From Flavisolibacter ginsenosidimutans (lineage in GTDB: Bacteria; Bacteroidota; Bacteroidia; Chitinophagales; Chitinophagaceae): a DNA stretch of 64,000 bases. The notes under the pieces are model-generated. The model was not told where the DNA came from. It did no database searches and was given only the letters and a program-made list of their open reading frames with translations. Position numbers and translations under genes: made by a program. Below are positions 19,349 to 27,035 of the stretch, one piece after another (the first letter of the stretch is position 1; the number at the start of each line of letters is the position of its first letter). Location: positions 2,046,001-2,110,000 of the forward strand of contig NZ_CP042433.1 in NCBI RefSeq assembly GCF_007970805.1. Reading direction: 5' to 3'.

Positions 19349-19822
19349 ATGACACGCGAAGAAAAATTTATGCAGGAAGCGATTGCGCTTTCAAAAAAAG
19401 GAATGGAAGCCGGCGAAGGCGGGCCCTTTGGCTGCGTTATCGTAAAAGACGATGAAATCATTGGCCGCGGAAACAACAAGGTTACATCGTTGAACGACCC
19501 CACCGCTCATGCCGAAGTCGTTGCCATTCGCGACGCCTGCAAAAGCCTGAACGCTTTTCAACTCGAGGATTGCGAAGTGTACACAAGTTGCGAACCTTGC
19601 CCCATGTGCCTCGGCGCCATTTACTGGGCAAGAGCAAAAAAAATTTACTTCGCCAACAACCGCCAGGACGCAGCCGCCATCGGCTTTGACGACACGATGA
19701 TATATGAAGAAATGAACAAGCCTCTGAACGAAAGAAAAATCCCGATTACATCCATCGCCCGCGAAGAAGCCATCAAGGTTTTTGAAGAATGGAAAATAAA
19801 GGGCGACAAGACGCTTTATTAA
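19349..19822 (+). CDS. guaD: Guanine deaminase (cytidine-deaminase fold)
   Basis: This 157-aa zinc enzyme probably converts guanine to xanthine. The zinc and catalytic residues are HAE (54-56) and CEPCPMC (81-87). The neighbouring residues NDPTAHAEVVAIR, SCEPCPMCLGAIYWARA and GFDDTMIYEE closely follow the B. subtilis GuaD pattern, and tRNA adenosine deaminase TadA fits less well. ATG 19349 (MTREEKF) was preferred to an upstream Met that adds a non-homologous hydrophobic stretch. The oxidoreductase starts 30 nt downstream. Confidence 0.85.
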   Translation: MTREEKFMQEAIALSKKGMEAGEGGPFGCVIVKDDEIIGRGNNKVTSLNDPTAHAEVVAIRDACKSLNAFQLEDCEVYTSCEPCPMCLGAIYWARAKKIYFANNRQDAAAIGFDDTMIYEEMNKPLNERKIPITSIAREEAIKVFEEWKIKGDKTLY

Positions 19823-19852
19823 ACCGGTGCGGCATTTGCAAAGAAAGAGGCT

Positions 19853-20917
19853 ATGGCAAAATTATTTGAACCCCTGCAGCTTGGCAATATAGAATTAAAG
19901 AACCGCATCGCCGTTTCGCCTACGTGCGAATACAGCAGCGTTGACGGCTTTGCAGCCGACTGGCATTTAGTACACTTGGGAAGCCGCGCCGTGGGTGGCG
20001 CTGGACTAATCATCGCCGAAGCAACGGCTGTTTCTCCGGAAGGCCGAATCACGCCGGATGACTTGGGTATCTGGAAAGACGAACACATTTCTTTTCTGCA
20101 ACGCATCACAGCGTTTATTAAAGAACAAGGTTCGGTGCCGGGCATTCAACTCGCACATGCGGGACGAAAAGCCAGCCATCAATCGCCGTGGAAAGGCGGG
20201 CAACCGCTAACAAAAGAAGAAGGCGCGTGGCAAACGGTTGGCCCAAGTGCGAGCCCTTTCAAAGAAGGAACACCTGCGCCGGAAGCGTTAAGCAAAGAAG
20301 GCATCCGGAAAGTGATTGATGATTTTAAAGCGGCAACAACAAGGGCGTTGAAAGCGGGGTTTGAAGTGATCGAAATTCACGCGGCGCACGGTTATTTATT
20401 GCACCAGTTTTATTCGCCATTGAGTAATCTGCGCAGCGACGAATATGGCGGAAGTTTTGCAAACCGCATTCGCTTAACGTTGGAGATTGTTAACGCCGTA
20501 AAAAATCTTCTCCCGCAAAATTTTCCCTTGCTTGTGCGCATCTCCGCAACCGACTGGATTGATACCGGTTGGACGGTTGAGGATTCAGTTGAACTCTGCA
20601 AAGAATTAAAAAAGGCCGGTGTGCATTTGGTGGATTGTTCAAGCGGCGGCAACGCATTGGGTGCACGAATTCCGCTCGGCCCGATGTACCAAACATCTTT
20701 TGCCGCCCGCATAAAAAAAGAAGCCGGCATCATGACCGGCGCTGTCGGATTAATTACAACGGCTACTGAAGCCGAGAATATTCTTCAAAATAACGAAGCC
20801 GACTTGATATTGCTGGCGCGGCAGTTTTTACGCGATCCCTATTTCCCCTTGCACGCCGCGAAAGAATTGGGTGTTGATGCGGCCTGGCCCGTACAGTACC
20901 AGCGGGCAAAAAACTAA
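19853..20917 (+). CDS. NADPH dehydrogenase, old yellow enzyme family (YqjM/NamA-like)
   Basis: This 354-aa FMN TIM-barrel ene-reductase has the YqjM-class signatures. These are a Cys in SPTCEYSS (C25), the substrate His pair region HAGRKAS, EIHAAHGYLLHQFYSPLSNLRSDEYGG, and the C-terminal FMN-phosphate site. It reduces activated C=C bonds with NADPH. The physiological substrate is unknown. It follows guaD by 30 nt and ends 13 nt before the convergent lipoprotein gene. Confidence 0.92.
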   Translation: MAKLFEPLQLGNIELKNRIAVSPTCEYSSVDGFAADWHLVHLGSRAVGGAGLIIAEATAVSPEGRITPDDLGIWKDEHISFLQRITAFIKEQGSVPGIQLAHAGRKASHQSPWKGGQPLTKEEGAWQTVGPSASPFKEGTPAPEALSKEGIRKVIDDFKAATTRALKAGFEVIEIHAAHGYLLHQFYSPLSNLRSDEYGGSFANRIRLTLEIVNAVKNLLPQNFPLLVRISATDWIDTGWTVEDSVELCKELKKAGVHLVDCSSGGNALGARIPLGPMYQTSFAARIKKEAGIMTGAVGLITTATEAENILQNNEADLILLARQFLRDPYFPLHAAKELGVDAAWPVQYQRAKN

Positions 20918-20930
20918 GTACGAAAGATAT

Positions 20931-21410
20931 TCAGGTTGATTTGTCCTTGTTCTTTTTCTTCTTTCCAAAAATCTTGTCGAAGAAACGGCGGATGCCGCTT
21001 TTGCGTTCTTCTTTTTTTGCCGACGAATCAACCGGTTTTGCAATGGGCTTCGGTTCTTTTTTTACAACCGTATCATTAGGCGACATGTAAAGCGCCGCGG
21101 AGTAAATGAGTTTGTGATTGGCGTTGTCTTTCCAAACCGGTTGCGAAGGCGAATCAAGGTACACACTCTTGTCCATCAGCGATTGCACCACTGCCGGAAT
21201 TTGCTTTTGCGTGATCCAGGTCTTTCCGTCGTTTCCCAGAAAAATATAATCCTTGTTGGCGCTGTCGAAATAAACGTTTGCCTTCGGGAAAAAATAATAT
21301 TGCGGCGGCGGCAAAGCCGTGTGTGCGGAAACGCTGGTTCGCTCTGTTTTATCGTTGTTACAGGCAAAAAGCGCAAGACCAAATGTGATCATAAAAAGCG
21401 ACCGCGTCAT
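20931..21410 (-). CDS. Putative lipoprotein with a very basic C-terminus
   Basis: This 159-aa protein begins with a lipoprotein signal, with the lipobox ending at LALFAC (Cys 17). A Thr/Ser/Pro-rich segment follows, then a central region, PKANVYFDSANKDYIFLGND. The last 25 residues are strongly basic (KKKKNKDK near the end). It lies 31 nt downstream of the first kinase gene and is probably the last gene of that operon. I do not recognise the family. Confidence 0.75.
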   Translation of the reverse strand: MTRSLFMITFGLALFACNNDKTERTSVSAHTALPPPQYYFFPKANVYFDSANKDYIFLGNDGKTWITQKQIPAVVQSLMDKSVYLDSPSQPVWKDNANHKLIYSAALYMSPNDTVVKKEPKPIAKPVDSSAKKEERKSGIRRFFDKIFGKKKKNKDKST

Positions 21411-21441
21411 GCTTCTTTCTATTCAAGAAGCGTTCCAGCCT

Positions 21442-23373
21442 TTATTGAGGCTGGTTCGTCTGGTCGTTGATGTTTAGTTCGTTCAAGAGTTTGCGAGCCG
21501 TTGTATCGCCGCCGTTGGCAGCCTGTGTAAGAAAGAGGCGTGCTTTGGAAAAATTTTTATCAAACGTACAAGTTGTGTAGCCATTAATGCTTAATACAGC
21601 TTGGTTTTCTGCAAACATGTACAAGAAGCCAAGCGTTCGTTTGGCGGTAAGATTGCCCGCATCGCTTGCCTTGCGCAACAAGTTCATGGCATCATCGCAA
21701 TTCAGCGCCGGATTTTTCCCCTGCAAAGCAAGATTGGCCGCACCGTACATTGCTTCCGGCACATTGAAGGGAAGAAGAAAATTGTAAATCGTCAATGCTT
21801 CGGCTGTTTGGTTATTACTTAAATACTGGTCGGCCTGCGATAACTGTGTTCTGATTTGCGCATCGGAAGGACGTGTATTGGCCGAATCTTTTTGTTGCTG
21901 CTGCCACTGCGCAGCGGTTACCAAATCCGCTTTCTTCAGCCAGCCTTTCGTCGTTTTGCCGTTCTTGTGAAACTCGGTGTACACAAAACCGTTGCGGTCA
22001 TCGTAAGCCGTTATCCCGTCGCCTTTCTGCACCCAGGCACCGCGTTGCGTGGCTTCGTCGGGTTCGTTGTGAAAATAAGAAGCCGACACGTTCACCACGT
22101 AATCACCCATTGCAACCAAGGGCTTTTCCTGCTGTTGTTGCTGCGCTGTATCGTTGGCCGTTTTTGTAATCTCTGTTTCTTTTGGTGATGCCGAATTAAA
22201 CAGCGCATAGGCCAAGCCACCGGCAACCAAAAACGTAAGCACAAAGGCAATAATCCAGGCTGTGCTTTTCTTCTTTGGTGCTTTGTAGTCGTCTTGCCCG
22301 GGATAGCGTTCAGCGCCTGCGGCATAAACGGGAGTGGCTTTCAGCCGCTGAAGTTCAGCATCCTTTGCTGTGAGTTGCTGTTGCAATTGTTGCTTTTCCT
22401 TCAACAGCTTTTCCGCCTGCGCTTGCCATGCTTCCGATTCGCCTCCGTCGAATTGTGAACGATAATTGGCCACGCTGTTGGCAACAATAAAATTGTGCAA
22501 CTCGGTGCCGTTCGCAAATCGTTCTTCGGGTTTTTTGCGAAGGCAGCGATAGATCATGCCCAGCATCCACTCAGGCACCTGCATTTCTTTTTGTTTCTTT
22601 TCCGCATCCCAATTATCGGGAAGGTTTCTGCGGCGCAGTTCTTTTAAATCGGGCGGCTGTGTTTCCATGTGCGCCACCATCACCATGTTCCGCGCCGTTT
22701 CGCTGTTGTCGGCCAGCGGAAAAGGAACACGGCCCGCAAGCAGTTCAAAAAGAATAACGCCGAAGCCGTAAACATCGGTTTGAAAAAAGAGTTGACCGGC
22801 GCTTTGTTCGGGTGCCATAAACTCAATGGCACCGGCGTGACGCAAGGACGTGCGGCGTTGTTCGTCGCTCATGGCCGCAAGACCAAAATCCAATAAAATA
22901 TAATTGCCGGTTTGCTTGTTAAACTTGACGTTGTTGCTTTTCATGTCGCCGTGCTTTACATCAAGGCGGTGACAGTGCGCCAGGGCATTTGACAATTGTT
23001 CGGCAAGTTTGACGACTTCTTTAATGGTGAAGACCGTATCGTGCGGCGGTTTCAGCAATTCCTCCAAATCCGGCCCTTCAATAAATTCCATTTCAATGAA
23101 GGGAAAGGAACCCGAATCGGTGATGCCGTAATTGAAGATTTTTACCACGTTCGGGTTGGGTTCTTCGTTTACCTTCTTCAGTTTTTTGACTTCGTTTTGA
23201 AAGGCAATGAAGTTTTTATCCTGCTCGCTTTCGCTGTGGATGGGCGTGGGCAAAAGTTTTACCGCGGTAATGATTTCACCGATGCGCTTTGCCTTGTACA
23301 CCGAGCCTTGCCCGCCGGTTTTTAAGGCCCCCATGTTCTGAAGCCCTTCCGTGATGGTAAACACTTTTGCCAT
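21442..23373 (-). CDS. Membrane Ser/Thr protein kinase with SH3-like and Sel1-like extracytoplasmic parts
   Basis: This 643-aa Hanks-type kinase has a glycine loop TGGQGSVYK (19-27), AVK lysine (K39), catalytic loop HGDMKSNN (141-148), DFG (162-164) and APE (187-189). All key residues are present, with HGD replacing the usual HRD. A Gln/Lys coiled coil (about 315-345) precedes one membrane helix (about 372-393). Outside lie an SH3-like segment (about 420-490) and a Sel1/TPR-like tail ending near 640. ATG 23373 (MAKVFTITEG) matches the start of its paralogue at 24499-26031. The two paralogues share nearly identical kinase domains but have different tails. PASTA repeats are absent. Confidence 0.92.
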   Translation of the reverse strand: MAKVFTITEGLQNMGALKTGGQGSVYKAKRIGEIITAVKLLPTPIHSESEQDKNFIAFQNEVKKLKKVNEEPNPNVVKIFNYGITDSGSFPFIEMEFIEGPDLEELLKPPHDTVFTIKEVVKLAEQLSNALAHCHRLDVKHGDMKSNNVKFNKQTGNYILLDFGLAAMSDEQRRTSLRHAGAIEFMAPEQSAGQLFFQTDVYGFGVILFELLAGRVPFPLADNSETARNMVMVAHMETQPPDLKELRRRNLPDNWDAEKKQKEMQVPEWMLGMIYRCLRKKPEERFANGTELHNFIVANSVANYRSQFDGGESEAWQAQAEKLLKEKQQLQQQLTAKDAELQRLKATPVYAAGAERYPGQDDYKAPKKKSTAWIIAFVLTFLVAGGLAYALFNSASPKETEITKTANDTAQQQQQEKPLVAMGDYVVNVSASYFHNEPDEATQRGAWVQKGDGITAYDDRNGFVYTEFHKNGKTTKGWLKKADLVTAAQWQQQQKDSANTRPSDAQIRTQLSQADQYLSNNQTAEALTIYNFLLPFNVPEAMYGAANLALQGKNPALNCDDAMNLLRKASDAGNLTAKRTLGFLYMFAENQAVLSINGYTTCTFDKNFSKARLFLTQAANGGDTTARKLLNELNINDQTNQPQ

Positions 23374-23439
23374 GAAGTAAAAATAAGAAGGCGCAAAGGA
23401 TTGTGGGAAAGAAAACGTGAGTAAACAGGCGACCATACA

Positions 23440-24455
23440 AAATGTATAACGCGGTGGATTGTCCTAACGACAATACGAAATGTATAACGTTAAGTATTGG
23501 GTTTCCAGATAGCGAACTTTTTTGGAGGGCACAGACAATAGCATAAATTCACGTGTTGGCAGCAGGCTAACCACCCACAGTCGTCAAAATTTGAAAATGA
23601 AAACAAGCATACTATTATTGATTACGGCGATAACGGGATTATTTTCCTATGGACAAGGCAATAAATCAAAACCAGATACTATTGATATCGAAACTATAAA
23701 TTCGGCAAGGAGATATGAGTATGTTGATTTTTCAGGTAAGCATCTAATCATACAAAACAGCTTATCAAGAGGCATAAAATACACTGACCCTAATGGGAAG
23801 AAAGTAAATAAAGTTTTGTTCTGGACTCGAATAACCAATGAAACAGAAAATCCATTAGAATTGAATTTAGACTTTCCTACAGAATATGAAGTTCCGTCTT
23901 TACCAGGTAAATACTTTAAAATATTGCTTCCACCTGATACAATGACACTTGATAAAGAACCATTGCCAGATTATGGTATAATTGATTTAAAGTCTTTTTT
24001 AGATAATAATATTCATAAGCCGTCCTCTTTAAAAAGAACGATTAACCCGAACGAATCAGGTGGCTTTTACGTTGCCATTCTCTATGACGAAGGCGTCGTT
24101 GGTCCATTTCGAACAGGACTAAGTATTAAGGGGCAAAATCTTGTTTATAAAGTTACACGATACGCCGGCAAACAAGGGGTTCTATTCGTTGACGAGAAAG
24201 AAATTAATTGTGGGCGCATTAATTTGAAAAATTTGGTGCGACAGAAATAAATGAAAGCCAGCGTACAACATCGGCTTTGTGCAAGTGGGGCATGACGTTG
24301 TTACTTCAGCTAAGTGCAAGCATCAGCTTCAGTTTCAACGTGACGAACAACATTCAGCAACAGAACAAACAATGAACTTTAATTTATAAATTGAGCAGCG
24401 GTTACGAGCAGACGGTATGCTAATTTCCCACCAGCACAAAGCCCTGTTCGTTAGC
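23440..24455. mobile_element. AT-rich cassette-like insertion between the two kinase genes
   Basis: The segment carries one plus-strand gene inside an otherwise minus-strand operon and is visibly richer in A+T than its neighbours. On its left are two copies of AAATGTATAACG (23440-23451 and 23478-23489). On its right, GGCTTTGTGCAAGTGGG (near 24272) is echoed in inverse by CCCACCAGCACAAAGCC (near 24428). The region 24251-24498 holds no gene. The layout resembles single-gene cassettes I recall from Bacteroidota chromosomes. No transposase or integrase is present, and the borders are approximate. Confidence 0.45.
23597..24250 (+). CDS. Secreted hypothetical protein of the inserted cassette
   Basis: This 217-aa protein has a signal peptide, MKTSILLLITAITGLFSYGQ, with likely cleavage after GQ. 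The rest looks like a soluble beta-rich domain, including VLFWTRITNETENPLELNLDFP. No catalytic motif is recognised. ATG 23597 places the signal peptide at the N-terminus. An upstream in-frame Met gives a polar extension without homology value. Codon use is AT-rich (many ATA, AGA and TTA codons) compared with all neighbours, which supports horizontal acquisition. Confidence 0.75.
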   Translation: MKTSILLLITAITGLFSYGQGNKSKPDTIDIETINSARRYEYVDFSGKHLIIQNSLSRGIKYTDPNGKKVNKVLFWTRITNETENPLELNLDFPTEYEVPSLPGKYFKILLPPDTMTLDKEPLPDYGIIDLKSFLDNNIHKPSSLKRTINPNESGGFYVAILYDEGVVGPFRTGLSIKGQNLVYKVTRYAGKQGVLFVDEKEINCGRINLKNLVRQK

Positions 24456-24498
24456 AAAAACCCTAAGCATTCCCAACTAAAACGGCTTCAAAGATTGT

Positions 24499-26031
24499 TT
24501 AATTCCCGCTGCCTGTTGTGTCCTTTTCTTTTTTTACTTCTTCTTTTTTTTCAACAGGCGCATCTTGTTTTTCATCTGCCGGAAGGGTCTTTTTCCGTAC
24601 TGTATCGGCAGCTTTTCGAACAGCCGGATTCGCGTTATCGCTGCCAGTTACGACCGAATTTTCCTTCTGCTTTTCTTTTTCAATTGCCGCTTCTTTTGAA
24701 AGCAACTCCTCCGGCGTAATCTCCTTCCTTGCCGGCTTTTCCGCGCTGGCTTTCGGCAGGTGCGGCCGGCTTTCCTTTGCGGCACTCACGTTTACCGAAC
24801 TGTCAACATAAGTGCTGTCCGCCGCTGTTGTAGAAACGGCGGCAGCGGTGCGGTGCTGAAAAAACAAGGAATAAATTGTTAGCAGCGTAAGAATTGTTGT
24901 GGCCACCATCAGGCTAACGAAAGCGCCTTTTGAAACGCCCCGCTTTGCCGGCTTTAACGGAAACGTTTCGCGGCCGTTGCTGCGCAAAACGTCCAGTTCC
25001 TGTGTTTGTTTGTAAAGGTTCGCTTCCAGTGCTTCGATAGTTTCCTCTTTTTGCTTTAGCTGTTTTTGCAATGTTTTTAATTCGTCCAGATAAGCCAGTG
25101 CCGCAAGGCTACTGCCTTCGTTTGTTCCAAATTGTGTGCTGTGCTGCACAATGGCTTCGTACAATTCTTCGCCGTTTTTAAAACGGTCTTCCGGATTTTT
25201 TTGCAGGCACTTGTCAACGATGGAAAGAAGCCAGGCCGGAACGTTCATTTCAGCGGCTCGCTTTTCTTCGTCCCAATCCTGCGGAAGATTGTCGTGGCGG
25301 AGCGAAAGTAATTCCGGCGGTGGTGCTTCCATGTGCGCCACCATCACTTTGTTGCGGGCCGTTTCGCTGTTGCCGTTTAACGGGAAAGGCACGCGGCCGG
25401 CCAGTAATTCGTACAATACGATGCCGTAACTGTATACATCCGTTTCAAAATACAAATGCCCTTCGTTTTGCTCCGGGGCCATAAACTCGATGGCGCCGGC
25501 ATAACGCAAACTCGTTCGTCTTTCTTCATCGGAAAGTATGGCCAAACCAAAATCAATCAGCACATAATTACCGGTGTATTGATTGAACTTGACGTTGTTT
25601 GTTTTTACGTCGCCGTGCTTCACCCCTTGCTTGTGGCAATGCGCCAGCGCATAGGCCAGTTGCTCGGCAACCTGGATGGTTTGTTTGACGGAAAAAACGG
25701 AAGATTCTTTCAGCAAATCACAGAGATCAGGGCCGTCAACGAACTCCATTTCTATAAACGGAAAGCAACCCGTTTCGCTCACGCCGTAGCTCAAAATTTT
25801 CACTACGTGTGGATTGGGTTCCTCGTTTACGCGTTGCAACTTTTTTACTTCGTTGGCGAAGTCGCGGTAATGCGGATCGTCTTCGCTTTGCGAGACGATG
25901 GGTGTAGGTAACAGTTTTACGGCTGTAATGATTTCACCGGTACGTTTTCCTTTGTAAACCGAGCCTTGTCCCCCGGTTTTAACGGCGCCCATGTTCTCCA
26001 GCCCCTCGGTAATCGTGAACACTTTCGACAT
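24499..26031 (-). CDS. Membrane Ser/Thr protein kinase, paralogue of the 21442-23373 kinase
   Basis: This 510-aa Hanks-type kinase begins MSKVFTITEGLENMG. Key sites are TGGQGSVYK (19-27), AVK (K39), HGDVKTNN (139-146), DFG (160-162) and APE. A coiled coil (about 305-350) and one membrane helix (about 371-391) follow. The external tail of about 115 residues is Glu/Lys/Ser/Ala-rich and low in complexity, unlike the SH3/Sel1-like tail of the paralogue. It probably phosphorylates FHA partners or the SEDS-PBP protein encoded upstream, which is an inference from context. It ends at the border of the AT-rich insertion. Confidence 0.92.
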   Translation of the reverse strand: MSKVFTITEGLENMGAVKTGGQGSVYKGKRTGEIITAVKLLPTPIVSQSEDDPHYRDFANEVKKLQRVNEEPNPHVVKILSYGVSETGCFPFIEMEFVDGPDLCDLLKESSVFSVKQTIQVAEQLAYALAHCHKQGVKHGDVKTNNVKFNQYTGNYVLIDFGLAILSDEERRTSLRYAGAIEFMAPEQNEGHLYFETDVYSYGIVLYELLAGRVPFPLNGNSETARNKVMVAHMEAPPPELLSLRHDNLPQDWDEEKRAAEMNVPAWLLSIVDKCLQKNPEDRFKNGEELYEAIVQHSTQFGTNEGSSLAALAYLDELKTLQKQLKQKEETIEALEANLYKQTQELDVLRSNGRETFPLKPAKRGVSKGAFVSLMVATTILTLLTIYSLFFQHRTAAAVSTTAADSTYVDSSVNVSAAKESRPHLPKASAEKPARKEITPEELLSKEAAIEKEKQKENSVVTGSDNANPAVRKAADTVRKKTLPADEKQDAPVEKKEEVKKEKDTTGSGN

Positions 26032-26064
26032 GCAAGAAACATAGCCAATTTACTGCCAAGTTTT

Positions 26065-26183
26065 GACCGCGGATGGCGCGGATTTAAAGGGATTGTCTGG
26101 ATTTACAGCAGTCCTCTTTTCTATTCGCTTTGCTACACGCAAAAATCCGTGCTCATCTTTTTAAATCCCTGTCATCCGTGGTC
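26065..26183. repeat. 119-bp inverted-repeat element overlapping the FHA gene end
   Basis: The left end GACCGCGGATGGCGCGGATT (26065 on) and the reverse complement of the right end, GACCACGGATGACAGGGATT (26183 leftward), agree over about 24 of 29 positions. The right arm overlaps the last codons and stop of the FHA gene, so that C-terminus (KDHG) appears to be donated by the element. It separates the FHA gene from the second kinase. Confidence 0.6.
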
Positions 26184-26954
26184 TTTGTAGCTGAATTGAA
26201 GCAGGGCCGATTCACCCAGTACAATCTGGTCGCCTTCCTGCAAATGATGACCCACGCGAATGCTTTGCAAACGAATAATGTCGCCGTTAGTTGTTTGCAC
26301 TTTTATTTTGTTGCGCGGGGGAATGCCGCCTTCATCCGCGTAAAGAAAAAACCCGCCGGCATCGCGGTTCCATGCAATGTGTGCGTGCTGGCGGCTGATG
26401 AACTTGTTGCTTTTGTTGTTGCTCTCCGACGGAAAAGCTATGTTGTTTTCGCGCATGAAACCTTCGGGAGTTTGCACACGCCTTTCACGACCGATGCAAA
26501 CCTTACCGCCTTTGTCCGACAGCACATAAATTTCCTTTTCCGCTTCACCCGTCATCACCCGCAAATAAGCCGTCGTCAACGCCGTTAGCATTGGTTGCTT
26601 TTTGGTAGAAACGTGCAAAGCCACGGGCAAGTCTATTGCCTTTACGGCTTCGGCTGGCAGGGCTTCTACAAACAAAAATTCCAAAGTCCAATCGGCAGGA
26701 AGATCAATGGCGTAATCGTCGGCAATGCGCTGCACTTCTTCCTTTTTAAACTTGTCCGGATCGTCCACAAAAAGCGCCGCTTCGTACACGTGCCTTTCCT
26801 CTGCCGAAGGCGAAAGAAAAAGTTGCAAGCCTTTAAGGTTCGCGCCTTCGCCACCTTCCCATCTTTTCAATTGGTCTTTAATGAACAGGAGAAGATTCTG
26901 CCGCAGCGCTTTTACGTCGGGTGATGATTCTTCTTTTTTAAAAAAATCAAACAT
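26172..26954 (-). CDS. FHA-domain phosphothreonine-binding protein
   Basis: This 260-aa cytoplasmic protein has an N-terminal ~140-residue domain and a C-terminal FHA domain (about 140-255). The FHA core is intact: CIGRE (G155, R156), SRQH (187-190) and the following HAHIAWN strand. FHA domains bind phosphothreonine peptides, so it is a likely reader of the neighbouring kinases. ATG 26954 (MFDFFKKEES) lies 81 nt after the SEDS-PBP stop. That gap holds GTTGG-rich repeated DNA. The last residues come from the inverted-repeat element, so the native end may have been changed. Confidence 0.9.
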   Translation of the reverse strand: MFDFFKKEESSPDVKALRQNLLLFIKDQLKRWEGGEGANLKGLQLFLSPSAEERHVYEAALFVDDPDKFKKEEVQRIADDYAIDLPADWTLEFLFVEALPAEAVKAIDLPVALHVSTKKQPMLTALTTAYLRVMTGEAEKEIYVLSDKGGKVCIGRERRVQTPEGFMRENNIAFPSESNNKSNKFISRQHAHIAWNRDAGGFFLYADEGGIPPRNKIKVQTTNGDIIRLQSIRVGHHLQEGDQIVLGESALLQFSYKDHG

Positions 26955-27035
26955 GTCTATTAAAGTTGTTCGTTGGTCGTTGGTTGTTGGCCGAAGAACA
27001 AAACGATCAACGTCCAACGTTCAACTGACAACGGA

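Noticed and set aside
23440..24455. Integron attC site or IS element around the AT-rich gene
   Set aside because: One GTTAAGT core-like word is present, but no convincing paired core or transposase/integrase gene was found. It is reported only as a cassette-like insert.
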